Shown here: piece after piece, positions 11,191-23,058 of the stretch | Layout: each line of letters starts with the position of its first letter | Position numbering within the stretch: position 1 is the first letter of the stretch | NCBI GenBank assembly: GCA_019787685.1 | Contig: JAHNUO010000001.1 | Location: 1,674,001 to 1,738,000, forward strand | Direction of reading: 5' to 3' | Length of the DNA stretch: 64,000 nt | Origin: Chiua virens | Lineage: Eukaryota > Basidiomycota > Agaricomycetes > Boletales > Boletaceae | Translations under genes and position numbers: made by a program | Notes under the pieces: generated by a model | Told to the model about the DNA's origin: nothing | What the model saw: the letters and a program-made list of their open reading frames with translations, nothing else | Database searches by the model: none

Positions 11191-11785
11191 TCATAGTTCA
11201 ATCCATCCCTCCTGGCCAAACGTATTCTCTCCGGAATAGCTGACGTAAAGGAAATTGTCCTCGTCCCTGTAGGATATCGCGATCAGATCCACAGCAAATG
11301 AGATCAAGGGGGCAGAAACGCACTTGTGCTCTTCATATATGGCACTCATAAGTGCAGCTGTTGGTGGAAGAACCTCATCAACAAAGATGAATATAGCCTT
11401 CTCTGGTGCGAGCTTGATGCGCTTCCGGATGACGTAGACGAATTGGCCAACCGTCAGATCCTACGAAACAGACACAATCAGACATTCATCGCGCGCAATG
11501 TGCAGGAAAGGCACGCCTACTGAAGGCACCAGATACTTCTTCTTGTCGATCGTGGGGATATCCGTGCGGTCTGCCTTCTCGCAGATGACCTGAATTTCAA
11601 GCTGAGATTCTAATATTTATTCCAGAGGATGAATGCTAACCGGAATACGATCAGGATACTTCTGTCTAATGCGCTCGGCTTCCTGCTTGCGCTTCTCTGT
11701 GAGTCGACACTTGTGTGAGTGGACAACCTGCGGGACAGGAACACAGCATACCAAAGGGGTGCTCATCCTTGAACTTCGACCTCAT
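11191..11785 (-). CDS. ATG8: Autophagy ubiquitin-like protein Atg8
   Basis: A ubiquitin-like protein that is coupled to phosphatidylethanolamine and drives autophagosome growth and cargo capture. Five exons: 11785-11752, 11696-11641, 11589-11521, 11460-11324, 11266-11191, giving 123 aa. Visible: N-terminal helix region [15 protein letters not shown], the [15 protein letters not shown] strand, [23 protein letters not shown], and the end SYSGENTFG. The glycine used for lipidation falls at residue 116, its canonical position, followed by a seven-residue tail (QEGWIEL) to be removed by Atg4. All exon phases agree and the length matches the family, so identification is near certain. Confidence 0.98.
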
Positions 11786-12875
11786 TGTGAATGGTTGGAG
11801 TAGTTATGAAGTCGAGTAAAGTAGGGAGGATAAGTGACGGACAGTGGGAGTGAAAGCGTGTTAACGTTGACGTTGCGGGTGAAGGTAGAGCAGTAACCCA
11901 AAGTGGCTTTCAAAGCCTCCTGGCTGCCGTGACGTGTGACTGCGGCGTGACTTACGCGTGTTTGGCCGCACCCCTGAAATGGGAAGCTTTGACTTGGGAA
12001 CTTGATTTAAAGTGACTCGCTCTCGCTAGTAGCGCACTTGCAGAGGGTAGAAAATTAGGCATAACAGGAGGCCTTCCTATAGACGTTCTGATTACGGACA
12101 CCACCTTGCGAATCTCACGGAACCTCGCAGGAGATGATCCAGGAAATCCATTCGAAGATAAGTTGCGCGCAGGAGCTAAGTGGCACACCATGACCGACTG
12201 TCGGCCCTCGCAGTCCTTGTCTTGCGGCACCGCATGGGACAACTTAGAGTTGATCAACTTGAAGAGGGTACAGTATGTAACTCAATGCAAGCAACACAAA
12301 ATCATTCTTACCCTCCATCCCGCCCGAATTGAAGCGAAAACCACGAGCGGAGCCCACCACCACCAAACCCGTCAATCGTACAAAGGTTGCACATGTTGCC
12401 CCCAGGACATCTCAATCTCCAACTACGTCACGCCAGAATCTCACCCTTGGGGACTGCTCACAGTCTTATCCACCACACAGTCCAAGCACTTCCACACACT
12501 GTCGTTAGACAGATACAAAGTAGTGTTCAAACTTTCACCTATGGCAAGTCGATTTCCATGCAGTTGTCGCCGACTCGGCGTCGGGTGACGTTACCGTGTA
12601 AAACATTATGACTTTGCATATCGAATGATATTAGGACTTCATAATGCGTAAGGTTCTCACTGGTCCTAACGGTATGCATTATGAGAATGTCGACTGTACT
12701 ACAGTAGTTACTAGGCAATAGGCAGAGTCAGGGTTTCTTCTTCCACCGACGCTCGAGCTTAGGGCTAAAAAGCAAGAATTACATGTTCCGTAGTACGCAG
12801 AAATAAATAAAAAGTCCTATAGGAATCCGAGTTAAGTCACCTTCCCGAAATTCCCCACTACATAGGGATGCACAG
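11786..12875. other. Intergenic, about 1.1 kb, no supported gene
   Basis: The stretch holds the ATG8 promoter and the 3' flank of the SPFH gene. A plus-strand open frame of 160 codons at 12106-12588 and a minus frame at 11952-12257 overlap each other, show no known motif and lack a typical splice pattern, so I do not call either. Confidence 0.4.
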
Positions 12876-15348
12876 TCACTCTCTTGCATGGCTTCCCATT
12901 GCTGCAGCCATGCCCATCGCCACTGCACCGCCCATTTGGCTTCCAGGTCCATCGGAGGATGCGAAAATTGTTTTGTTGCCGAACGCTTGAATGCGAGAAA
13001 CCTCGACCCGCCTCATTCCCATTTCTCGGGCGAACTGGTCTACGACGTCAGCGTCTGCAGCGGCCTTGATTCGAGTGGCCTCTGCCTCAGCCTCAGCAGT
13101 AAGCCGAATGGCTTCCGCCTGTGCGAGAGCCTCGATTTTCGTCCGTTCAGCCTCAGCTTTCGCAGCTGCAATAACGCTGTAAGCCTCAGAGTCGGCTTGT
13201 GTCTTTAGAGATAATTTGTCAAGTATGTTGCACGCAGCAAAACTTATCAGTACTTACGTTGCGCGCTTGCGCTCTGATTCGTGCGACCGACAATGCACCT
13301 TCTTCTTGCTTCACTTTGTTCGAGTTCTCCCTGTCGACGTTCTGCAACAGGTCTGAGTTTTTAAGAGAAAACCGTGAAAATACGGCTTACAGCAGCTTCC
13401 ACTTGTGCCTGGAGCGCCCTAGTAGTAAGCTTATCCATTGTAGACGCGATCTCGCCTTTGAATTGCCTATCAATCACGGCTATCGAAATTCGGTGGTTCC
13501 GTAAGCATTTCGTTCGTGACTGGACTGGGAAACCCACCGAGGTCCTTCAAAACGATGCCGTACTCCAATGCGGCTTCGTGCATCTCATCCATTGCGCGAG
13601 TCCGGAGAGCATCCAGAAATGCGGACGAAGGGTCTGTCCCATCGTCAAAGTTGTCTGGCCCAAGTGAACGTTGTTTCACCATTGAACTGTAGTCGACTGT
13701 TTGAAGCGTTAGCTAAACCTTGAGTCATGAAACGGTGTCACGCACGATGGGCAACAATTTGCGTCAAGATTGACTGGGTCTTGTCGCGAAGCGCGTCATA
13801 TGGCGTGGAATACCCGTGGGTTGTAAGCTTAGATCCTACATCAAAATCAACATATTGGTGAGAGTATAGTCGAAACTCACTTTGAGTGGTTCAACTAGTT
13901 GCCTGCAAAAAGTAAAAAACTGAAGGGGTCAAGGAACGAAATTTGGAACCTACCATTTTAGGTAGATACGGAGTCCCACAGGAACTTGATCTCTCGTGAA
14001 ACTGTATTTATGGTCAAGACCTTTATCAGGATTACCTACCTGCACACTTACATGTCCTTTGTGGGCATTTCAAGTTGGTTCTCCCCGAGAGTATATAGTC
14101 CACGTAGAGTAACGTTCGGATTCGTGATGTAATGTTGCCCGGCAGGAAGTAGTTCGAGGTCATCACCACGTTGCAGAACCGCACAATTGTTTGCGGGGAT
14201 GTTCAGGCTGCATGGAAATTGTATCAGTGAACTGAACGGGTCCGCGCTTGAAAGGAGTCACGAACAAGAGGGCGACGACATATTCTTGGTCCTTTCCAGT
14301 CCCAACGCGACTTCTCATCTTGACTTCGTGCGTCCTTTGAAGTGATCAGGTCGGATAGACACCTGAACAGATCTTGAACTTACCATCCTAAGGTAGCGCC
14401 TGTTACGGAATCCTTGATCGCTGAGTGTAAGTGTGTCTGATCAACTATTGCGAGTACGTCGTATGTGCCCTCGACAGCATATGCAACGAAGCCTGAATTC
14501 TTTACGACAAGGATGCGATTCTGTAGTTTCAATGGTTTGAGCCCAGGAGAGTGAGTTGGAATTATAATGCAAATCTAACCTGTGGATCGGACACAACCGC
14601 CGCCTACGACACCACATCAGCATAAGAATCAAGTTTCGAGCTCTGTAGTCACTCTTACCTGGTTCTGGGAAACTTGCACCACGGTCAAACCCTTGAATTC
14701 AATAGCGGTGTCTGATACTACAAACATAGTTGAGCGCATCATTTTGACTCGAATCAACTGGTCACAACTTACATCCTTGAGTTCCACACCACTCCCGCGC
14801 CCACCAATTACGAAGTGGAAAGCCTGGATAGCGACCCGGGCGGGTCAAGATCTTGGGGAGACCTCCGTGGTTGATCAGACCGAGACTGCCTGGAGGAACT
14901 TCGCGACCGATCCATGTAACCGGTTGCTGGGAAACACGATCAGAACGAACCGCAGAACCTTGGTAGGATCAAAACACCCACTTTATTGGACAACAGATTG
15001 TTTCTTCCGGTCTAGAAGCGTTTGGTGGATTAGCACTACAGTCACCTGCAAAACACGACAAACGCCACCAACACTCTGTAGTTGCTTATCGAGCTTCTGC
15101 AACGCAGCGGTCACGCCATTATTGCCGATTGGTACAAAAAAGGGTCGGTCTTCCATCGCATAATCTGTCTTGGAGAAGTCATGTCCGACAACCCGGACTT
15201 TGGATAATGCATTGGAGGTCGAAGAGTATGGTTTGGTTGGGAAGTCGTTGCTGCGCTCCCTGAAGAGCTCTTTGCGATTAGCGACGGACGTGGAGCCCAG
15301 GCCGCCAACAATTGTGGTAGCACCGTCCATGACGCTAGCAGAGTCCAT
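12876..15348 (-). CDS. SPFH/Band-7 domain protein, fungal flotillin-like
   Basis: A member of the stomatin/prohibitin/flotillin superfamily, whose members form membrane-associated scaffolds. Fourteen exons: 15348-15046, 14926-14773, 14717-14659, 14603-14580, 14520-14384, 14334-14266, 14207-14052, 14001-13954, 13902-13881, 13827-13746, 13696-13538, 13479-13391, 13341-13258, 13202-12876, about 570 aa with consistent phases. Visible in order: VTWIGREVPPGSLGL, the Band-7 core (VVKNSGFVAYAVEGTYDV, NIPANNCAVLQRGDDLELL, HYITNPNVTLRGLY), RALQAQVEAA, then a long Ala/Glu-rich coiled coil (KAEAERTKIEALAQAEAIR) and a C-terminal Gly/Met-rich tail. No membrane segment is evident, so attachment may be peripheral. 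An in-frame ATG at 15408 is possible. I chose 15348 because the upstream stretch looks like leader sequence. The cellular role in basidiomycetes is not known to me. Confidence 0.88.
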
Positions 15349-16685
15349 TGTGGGTGGGGTATTGAGAGAATCTGAGTGTTGGTGAAGGGATTGATTCCCA
15401 TCACACACGTCGCACGAGTCTTATTATACGCGCGCAATCCGCGTGTGACAGCCTGCCATCGCCATCGGCACACAAGTACTCCTCTGCTACTAGTACTACG
15501 GCCTTAGGGGGTTACAGCATATGATTGTCACTCGCTCGACAAAACATAGCCTTGTTGTTCAAGGAACCTAATAGATGTTTGTCCGATATACTCGGGTAGA
15601 AATTGTGCTGTTGTCAATCTGAGACAGCCCACTGGCAAGTGCTTTGATCGACTCGTGCCGAGACAGTGCACTAGTGTCCGTGCCTGACTACGTACTTACA
15701 AAGGACGAGCAATTATACATGACAATGATATTAACGTGTGACCAGGGGAAATGGTGGACGGATTGGGGACGGATCAGAATGTTCAAGTGTTCCAACAGGA
15801 ACGGATGAAGGCTATACATGAACCAAGCGAGCGCATATTCCCTCCCCTTCAATCCACCGTGCGGCAACGTTTCACAAAGCGACATACGTACGGTGGCACT
15901 GGGGTGTGCATAGAAAACCGAAGGTAACCTAGTCGGCGCCGAAATGACACCGCCGGTCCGTACGTCCGTACTATTCTGAGCACAGTAAGCACTCGGAGGC
16001 TCAAGCTCTCCGCCCTGGCATACCTCCGAGTCTGCAGCACCTTCAACCATCGTGGATCTGCACAGCGTCCCGAATAACGTTCTGCCATTTTACAGCACGT
16101 GAGCTGACTTGCACTGGGGCACGAGGCACGGCCCACGGGGCTGGCACTCACTAGCACTCATCAGTCGTCACGTAGGATTGGACGCGATTCCGGGGGAACA
16201 GGTTGAACAGCAGCTCGCCGAGGTCGGTGTCACATTGTCTCTGAGTAAATTTGTCCTGTGCTTCCGACACCGAATGTCGTCACTAAAGGGCAAGCTCACA
16301 CCATTTGCTACGGCGGCTGCGGTCGTGACATATCCGAGTGACGTTGGCGCTCGCATTGCCAACCGCAACAGTGGTAGGTCGAAAGCTAGGGGATCTCGCC
16401 CACAGGATGACTGCACATATATGGCATTGCAGTACTACTGGAATGATCCTGTATCCAAGTACTGTGATACCTCGGGTGAGCGATTACAGCTTCAAAGATG
16501 ATATCCAAAGACTCCAAACGCGTTGAGGATCATGTGCTAGAGCACAGCAGGGATATTTACCTACCAGCTTCAATGCTACCACCGCGGGCGGCTTTTTGTA
16601 GCGAAACCTGAAGGTGAAAATACGAAGTACATGCTAAACGAGAAACACGTAGAACAACCAAGGCAAAAAGCATCGCTAGTTATGA
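15349..16685. other. Intergenic, 1.3 kb, with a diverged repeat and doubtful open frames
   Basis: It contains one copy of a 75-bp repeat (see 15569-15643). A minus-strand frame of 120 codons at 15688-16050 and a plus frame of 130 codons at 16109-16501 are open but show no motif and no convincing introns, so I leave them uncalled. The stretch carries the promoter of the SPFH gene and the 3' flank of the permease gene. Confidence 0.4.
15569..15643 (+). repeat. 75-bp dispersed repeat, copy 1
   Basis: This stretch begins TAATAGATGTTTGTCC and ends GGCAAGTGCT. It aligns with 26465-26537 with roughly ten differences and a small gap, while the DNA on either side is unrelated. In the second copy, homology starts exactly at the TAA target duplication of the Harbinger element. 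Confidence 0.8.
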
Positions 16686-18369
16686 TCAGGCGTCTCCTTC
16701 GACGATGCCTGGGTCAGCTTTCTGGAGAACGTTATGTTCTGCATCAAGCTCCGGGCCCGGTCCACTACTTGGCCCGGAGGGTGGTCCATGGTAGTGTCTA
16801 TGTGCTCCCAACATGTACCAGAAGCCAGTGATGGCAAGCACACCCACCGTGACTGGTGCGGCATAGTTCATGGTTGTTACCGTGACAGGTAATAGTGTGG
16901 GCAGTGAAAACATTACGCAGATAAAAATTGTCCAGAGTGTGCCCCAAACATTGACAAACGCTCCAAGCCAGCCATCGCCCATGTAGTATGGGCCCGGTTT
17001 GAATTTGACTTCTGGGTGGGAATGGAAGATACGTCGGAGAATGATAGGAATAACGTAGGAGAGGTTCAGAGCCATGGCCGGCACGGCGAAGATGGCGTTG
17101 GCAGCGACATCACTGACTAGGTAGAGGAGTACAGGAAGAGCACTAAGGAAGGCTGTCAACCAAACGGCTCTCAGTGGGGTTTGCGTGGAGGAAGTGGTAC
17201 GTCCAAAGAATCCACCATCAGGGAGGCCATGGTCGCGACTGAAAGCGTACAAAGCGCGAGATATCGCCTGTATGATAGTCTGCGCAGCAAAAAATGCGGT
17301 GATGCAGACGAAAACCCAGAGAGCGATGGCAATGCGAAATCCCAATCGCAAAACCATGATCGTAAGGAATGCGGACCCTGATACGCCGGGAAGGTCGGAG
17401 AATGATCCAGAGCAAAGGACCAGCACGATGTTGAGGATCCAACCAGAAACCGCGGAGCCGACGTATGAAATGACGATAGCTGTTGGTGCGGCATATGCAG
17501 CGCGATGAAGTTCCTCACAGATATGAGCCGTGCAGTCGTATCCTGTCAGGGACCACTCGACACTGAGCAGTCCGAGGAGGAAACTGACACTACTGCCCCA
17601 ACCTCCAGTCCCGTTGATGAGGCCATCCGCACCGAAAACATACGATGTGGCATGCATGTCGGACCTTGGGGTCATTGCCAAAAGAAGGATGATGATCAGG
17701 AAAGTTGCACCCAAGGTAATGAACATGAACGGGATGGTGAAATGGGCAAGGTATCGGGTCCTGAGAGAGTTGAGTATGCCGTGGATGACAAGCAGTCCGA
17801 TCGTTAGTCCCACTACTCTTCCGGAGGTGGTTGCATATGTTCCGTTGGTAGATATAGATACCGCAGCGAGTATCATGTTGGCAAGTCCAGACTCAGTAGA
17901 TGTAAGGCCGACAATTAAACCAAGGAGATTGAGCCAACCCACGATCCAGCCGACCTATAGGCGAACTAGTTGACGAAGTTACGATAATTAGAGAGGGCGG
18001 ACGAACCGTTGGACGGTACTTTTTGGGACTCAAGCGAGCACAAGCGCCGTAAATCCCACCGCAAGTTGGATATGCGCTGACGACCTCAGCGATGCTGCTT
18101 GCCAAAGTGAAGGAGTTTATTGCCCCTATGAACCAACACCATGTTACGGACGTAGGACCTCCAAGGAGCAAGGGGGTATTGAAAGTTATAGCGACGCTGA
18201 AACAAAGGCCCAGAATGCTGAACGCGAAACTGATTGTAGCGAGATTGGAGAACTCGCGCCGGAAGGTAGGGGTATATCCTAACACTTGTAGTTCTTCGTT
18301 GTCCTCCTTGTCACTAGCATTGCTGTGAACCATTTGTTGCACGTTTCGCTGGTCCGGGTAGAACGTCAT
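16686..18369 (-). CDS. Amino-acid/polyamine/choline permease (APC superfamily)
   Basis: A membrane transporter of the fungal amino acid/choline/GABA permease family (relatives: UGA4, HNM1). Two exons: 18369-18007 and 17954-16686, giving 543 aa. The 52-nt intron joins SPKKYRPT to VGWIVGWLNLLGL in phase 0. About twelve hydrophobic segments are visible. Family signatures: the N-terminal LQVLGYTPTFRREFSNLATISFAFSILG, the conserved SVEWSLTGYDCTAHICEE loop, and the SRALYAFSRDHGLPDGGFFG motif. The N-terminal tail is acidic and probably cytosolic. The substrate cannot be deduced from sequence. The C-terminus ends in a Pro/Gly-rich hydrophilic tail. It stands between spacers that contain no partner genes, so context adds nothing. 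Confidence 0.93.
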
Positions 18370-19050
18370 GGGGCGTTAGATCGATTGCAACCTCATCTGC
18401 CACAAGTTAAAACAATCTCATCAAACAGGTATCTCACGAGAAGGACTGCTTGGTGACGGCCCAGCTGACTCATCGCGGAACTTGAAGCAAAGGCAGTGAC
18501 AAGTTGTGCTGGCAATTCAGAGTTCGAAGACGAATATCGAGCTAGTGCAGGGGAAACCCGGGCTGCGGTGATCGGATCATGACAAGAAGCTGCAACGGAG
18601 TGATGCCAGTTCGTTGGATAGGTAGCGGTTTATTAATAGGTATTGAGCCACTCCAGCCTGAGGACACCCAAGTTTTGAACAAGCATACTGTCAACACAAT
18701 CACCCGGACGGGAAATCGTTGTGATCAGAACACGGAGCATACGATTCGACACACCATTGGCAGTGTGGTGGTTGACCAAATGGCGCGATACTGTGCCATT
18801 GACGTGACAGAGCAATAGAGAAGAATAGCCTGAAGACATCGCTGGCTTTGAAGCAGTGTCCACACACTTATTTCCTCGCGTAGTATGGTATCGCACGGGG
18901 GAAATAGGATAAGTGGAGATCCGAGTCTGTCTAGATCTGGGATGCATAATCGGTACAGAGGAGGCCCACTACTAATTAATGATCACGTGACCGATCACTG
19001 CCGAATTCAGACTTCAGACTCTGCATCCACGTACTACACGAATCGCGAAT
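18370..19050. other. Intergenic between divergent permease and glucosidase I
   Basis: The two genes start at 18369 (minus) and 19051 (plus), so this 681-bp stretch holds both promoters. No coding exon was recognised. Open frames at 18579-18818 and 18633-18947 overlap on opposite strands and look random. Confidence 0.45.
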
Positions 19051-22000
19051 ATGATGCAGCTATTTTGGCTGCTTCTGTTCTTATTACCATCCTGGACATT
19101 TTCACTACCGAATAATGTCACTGAAGACTTACATTGGGGTGCCTACCGTCCAGGTTTATACTTCGGCGTTCGGCCAAGGTTACCACAATCCCTCATGACG
19201 GGATTCATGTGGTTTGGAACGCAGAATTACCAGTCATTCGCGAGTGCGTCCATCATCGTATGTATATGATGTGTCATTGCTGACGTCGCTCAGAGCCACG
19301 GCATGCATGTGACCAAGGGGACGGACTTGACAGTTACACTTGGACGACATTTGACTCTCGTCAGGGCGGCATACAGGTTCTCGAGGACAGCCAGAACAAC
19401 ATTGTAATCACAACCGAGTTTCTGAAGGTTCCCGGTGGTCAGTATGGAGGCAGTTGGGCCGCTCGCATCAAAGGGAAGCCTATCCAGCCAGGTATGTATG
19501 ATACTTGTCAACATGAGTAGGTGCAGCGTAATAATGTCCAACCTAGCGTACCCGTCTAGAATTTCTGCAATTTTCTACTTGGGGCTTGAAGGTCTCGGTG
19601 GTGTTGACTTGATCACTGATGAAGAAGAGAACGTATGTGTAATTAACTCACCCCCCACCTGCCTGCTCATCGCGTGTAGGGTATTGATGGACCTATAGAA
19701 TTTTCTGGTTCTACCCCAGGCCTCGGAGACTTCACCATGCGTATTGTCGACGGTAAGCGCTCCTGGACAGTAATGCTTTCTTTAGGTTTATGTTCGCTCA
19801 GGTGATGATAACCAAGCCGTGACCTCAGGTCTTCATTCAGAAATATTCGCAGATAGGCTAGGCAAGTCTCACTTTTTGGGTGTACGCGTCAATCCAGGTC
19901 AGGTTTGGACTGCCAAAGGTCAGTATCGTCACTCCACGAATGGTTTCGCTTCGCACATTTTGCTCCATCATAGATTTCATCCTACAAAGTATTTTGAAGC
20001 ATGCGGGGCCAATATCAGAGAAATATCGCGAGGCAGATAGTCTACCTGACCCATCATTTCTTCTTCAGCTTCCTGACGAGACTATCACAGCGAGCAACCT
20101 TTTTGCAGTGCAAAAGTTTTTCGATGGCGAATTCCAGTTTGACGTCATTTTCAACAGCGCAAGTTCTCACAGCGAACTAGACTGTGTGTATTGATTGCCA
20201 TGTCTTTTGCGCGCTAACATAGCCTTTTGACAGCTGCAACAATCGATCTCGGCATTCCCGTGCTGATCTCATCGTTCAATGAACGTTTTGAAACTCGCTT
20301 TCCTACCCCTGATTCCTTCGCTGTTTCCGACTACGAGGCTCTCAAGTCCTTTAGCAAGGAAATTACATCAAATCTACTCGGAGGAATTGGTTATTTCTAC
20401 GGCACTTCAATTGTCGACAAAGGCTTTGCGTTCGAATGGGACCAAGAAGATGATTATGATGAAACTGAAACACAAGACGGCCAACACGGAGCAAAGTTCA
20501 CCGAGCCGCGGGCGCTTCTCACCGCTACACCTAGCCGCAGCTTCTTCCCAAGGGGATTTTATTGGTAAAATCATCTTTCGTCACCGATGTTGTACATTTA
20601 CTTAGCTTCTTTCTAGGGACGAAGGTTTTCATCTACTTCATATTGGACAGTGGGATAACGATCTCAGCCTCGAGATTCTCCAAGACTGGATCAATCTTAT
20701 TGATGAAAATGGCTGGGTTGCACGAGAACAGATCCTCGGTGAAGAGGCCCGCAGTCGTGTACCGCCTGAGTTTCAAACTCAGGTACCTACATTTGCCAAT
20801 CCACCGACACTTACTATGGCAGTCACTGCTTTCATCGAGCGTCTCGTGGCGCAGAGTGACGGCCCTTCTGCTGCAGACCTTGGTATGGATTTTGCAATGG
20901 GTGCCGAACAAGTTCCACTATCCGGGTCTACCGGGCCTACGGGGAAAGGAGAGGTCTACCTTTCGTATAACGAAGGTTTAGACTTCCTGCGCTCGATCTA
21001 CGTTCCTCTAAAGCGGCACTATGACTGGTTCCGCCGTACTCAACGCGGGCAGATTAAACAATACGGGCGAAAAGCACGCTCGCGTACGGAGGCGTATAGA
21101 TGGCGTGGTCGTTCTGAAACCCATGTCCTCACTAGCGGGATGGATGACTATCCAAGAGGACCACCACACGCTGGTGAACTGCACCTGGACCTCATCAGCT
21201 GGATGGGCTTCTTCACGCGGACGATGCGCGGTATCGCGGAGTTTATTGGAAAAGCTGAAGACGCGGAAAGTTTCGGGGAGATCGAGAGGGCTATCATCGA
21301 AAACATAGATGGTATGGAGTTACAAGTTTTCTACAGCATGCTGACAGGATTATACTCGACTCTAGACCTCCATTGGAGCGAAGACGCTCAAATGTACTGT
21401 GATGTTGGAATCAACCTCGATGGTGAGCATCATTATGTTGTATCATGCATTGTCTCTTCACTGATATTACCATCTAGATGAGTCCGAACACGTGTGTCAC
21501 AAAGGCTACCTTTCACTATTCCCCCTTATGCTTTCCCTTCTTCCTCCCGACTCCTCACATCTCCTTCCAATCCTTGACCTACTCCACGATCCCGACCATC
21601 TTTGGTCTTCATATGGCATTCGTAGTCTCTCGGCTTCACACCCTGAATTCGGCCGCGGCGAGAATTACTGGAAAGGGCCTATCTGGGTTCAGATGAACTA
21701 CATGATCTTGAGTTCCCTGTACAAGGTGTGTTATCCAATATGTTGGGAGGAATTTTGCGTTGACGTCGAGGATACTGTGAATAGACATATGCAGCTGTTG
21801 AGGGCCCTCACCAAGAGTACGCCAAGCAGATTTACACGGAGCTGAGGGAAAATGTCGTGGAGAACGTATTCAAGGTACACACCGTTGCGACATTCGTGAT
21901 TATGAGTGCTGACGTCACGAGTAGGAGTACGAGCGAACTGGCTATGTCTGGGAACAATATGACGCACTTACGGGAGAGGGCAGAAGAAGGTATGATCTGT

Positions 22001-22145
22001 CAGGTATTCCTGGGTATCTGCTCATGCGGTGTTGCTAGCCATCCATTCACTGGCTGGACGTCCCTCGTGACTCTGAGTAAGTGTAATCCCATTTGTTTAC
22101 ATGCGCCATTCTGAGATCGTGGTAGTCATATCTGAAAAATATTGA
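19051..22145 (+). CDS. CWH41: Mannosyl-oligosaccharide glucosidase (glucosidase I, GH63)
   Basis: The ER enzyme that removes the outermost alpha-1,2-glucose from the N-glycan precursor. Fourteen exons: 19051-19243, 19294-19491, 19547-19632, 19680-19752, 19802-19918, 19974-20183, 20234-20564, 20617-21311, 21366-21422, 21478-21725, 21803-21874, 21925-21989, 22039-22076, 22126-22145, about 800 aa. The N-terminal hydrophobic run (MMQLFWLLLFLLPSWTFS) is a signal peptide or anchor. GH63 landmarks: HWGAYRPGLYFGVRPR, LMTGFMWFGTQNYQ, WDEGFHLLHIGQWDNDLSLEIL, NGWVAREQILGEEARSRVP, ANPPTL, LHWSEDAQMYCDVG, the HVCHKGYLSLFP motif, ENYWKGPIWVQMNYM, and the end SHPFTGWTSLVTLIISEKY. The exon 10/11 junction uses an acceptor (GAG) whose choice rests on frame alone. 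Confidence 0.95.
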
Positions 22146-22875
22146 TATCCGTAAGTGGATGGACCCTACGCATGGCGTGCCGCATAGAAGGTCAGAATTT
22201 GGTTTTGCGTCTGCAACATGTATCTGCGTAAGCTTCGATAGAGTAAATATCAATACCAAGTGTTGCTTTCCTTTCGCCTCCCTGGATCTCCTGCTCAAAC
22301 AAAGAGTGGTAATCGCCATGTATTCAAGGCAAATGTCTGAGATGCTTATTGGTCGATGTTTCCGAGACTGATATCTTCGACAACGCACCGCAAGCACCTA
22401 GCTGTGTGGTCCGTCTTTTGCGCGGCATGATCAAAGCTTGGTATGAGCGCAGTAACTCAGAGCCAGTACAGTCATTACCGGCCGTTTGAGTCACCACCGT
22501 TTGAGCCAACACCTCACCAGAGCAAATATATATTCGTTTAATGAGTGATCGTCATGAACACCTATACCTTGTTTACTGTGTACAGATTACCGAAAAATTA
22601 GAGTGTGCTGATTCCTTGCGATGAACAATTCTATATATCACTGGCATTTTGTGTTTTCACATGTACAATCAACCCTCCACCCAGATTGATGATTTTTATG
22701 TGTGTACAACATTAATAAAAATTGTGACCACCACTCTAGCTGAAATTTGGATGGGTCAAACAACTGTGCAAGCTGCCAGCTCGATGCCGGAGCAGGAGGT
22801 CGTCTTTGACACTTTATCTCGTTATCAATGTATGATTAACCAAATATAGACATGATGAAAGTGTTGGCGCCGTAA
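22146..22875. other. Intergenic left flank of the transposon
   Basis: This is the 3' flank of the glucosidase gene, AT-rich towards the transposon. No supported coding sequence. It ends with the left copy of the TAA target duplication at 22873-22875. Confidence 0.45.
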
Positions 22876-22958
22876 GAGTCTGTCCACATTGCCAAACTTA
22901 TACTTCGGCAGACTTTTTACAACTTGCCAACTTTGCTAAAGTGCTGCATGCGGTGTGC
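22876..22958 (+). repeat. Left terminal inverted repeat of the Harbinger element
   Basis: It begins GAGTCTGTCCACATTGCC and ends at GGTGTGC. It matches the reverse complement of 26382-26464 at 79 of 83 positions by eye. Confidence 0.92.
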
Positions 22959-23058
22959 CGCCACACCGTGGCTGGGGTTGGTGGGGAGGCTCTGAATCGT
23001 ACACATGCGACTACAATTTCTCAGTACATAGTATAGGTTGTCATACATCAAATACCAA

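Noticed and set aside
12106..12588. 160-codon plus-strand open frame
   Set aside because: No motif, no splice partner, odd composition, and overlap with other frames in a spacer.
15569..15643. Second Harbinger insertion at this site
   Set aside because: The 75-bp match lacks any terminal inverted repeat and has no duplicated TAA pair.
15688..16501. Two open frames of 120-130 codons upstream of the SPFH gene
   Set aside because: No recognised domain or consistent intron pattern. They may be real small genes but the sequence alone does not support it.
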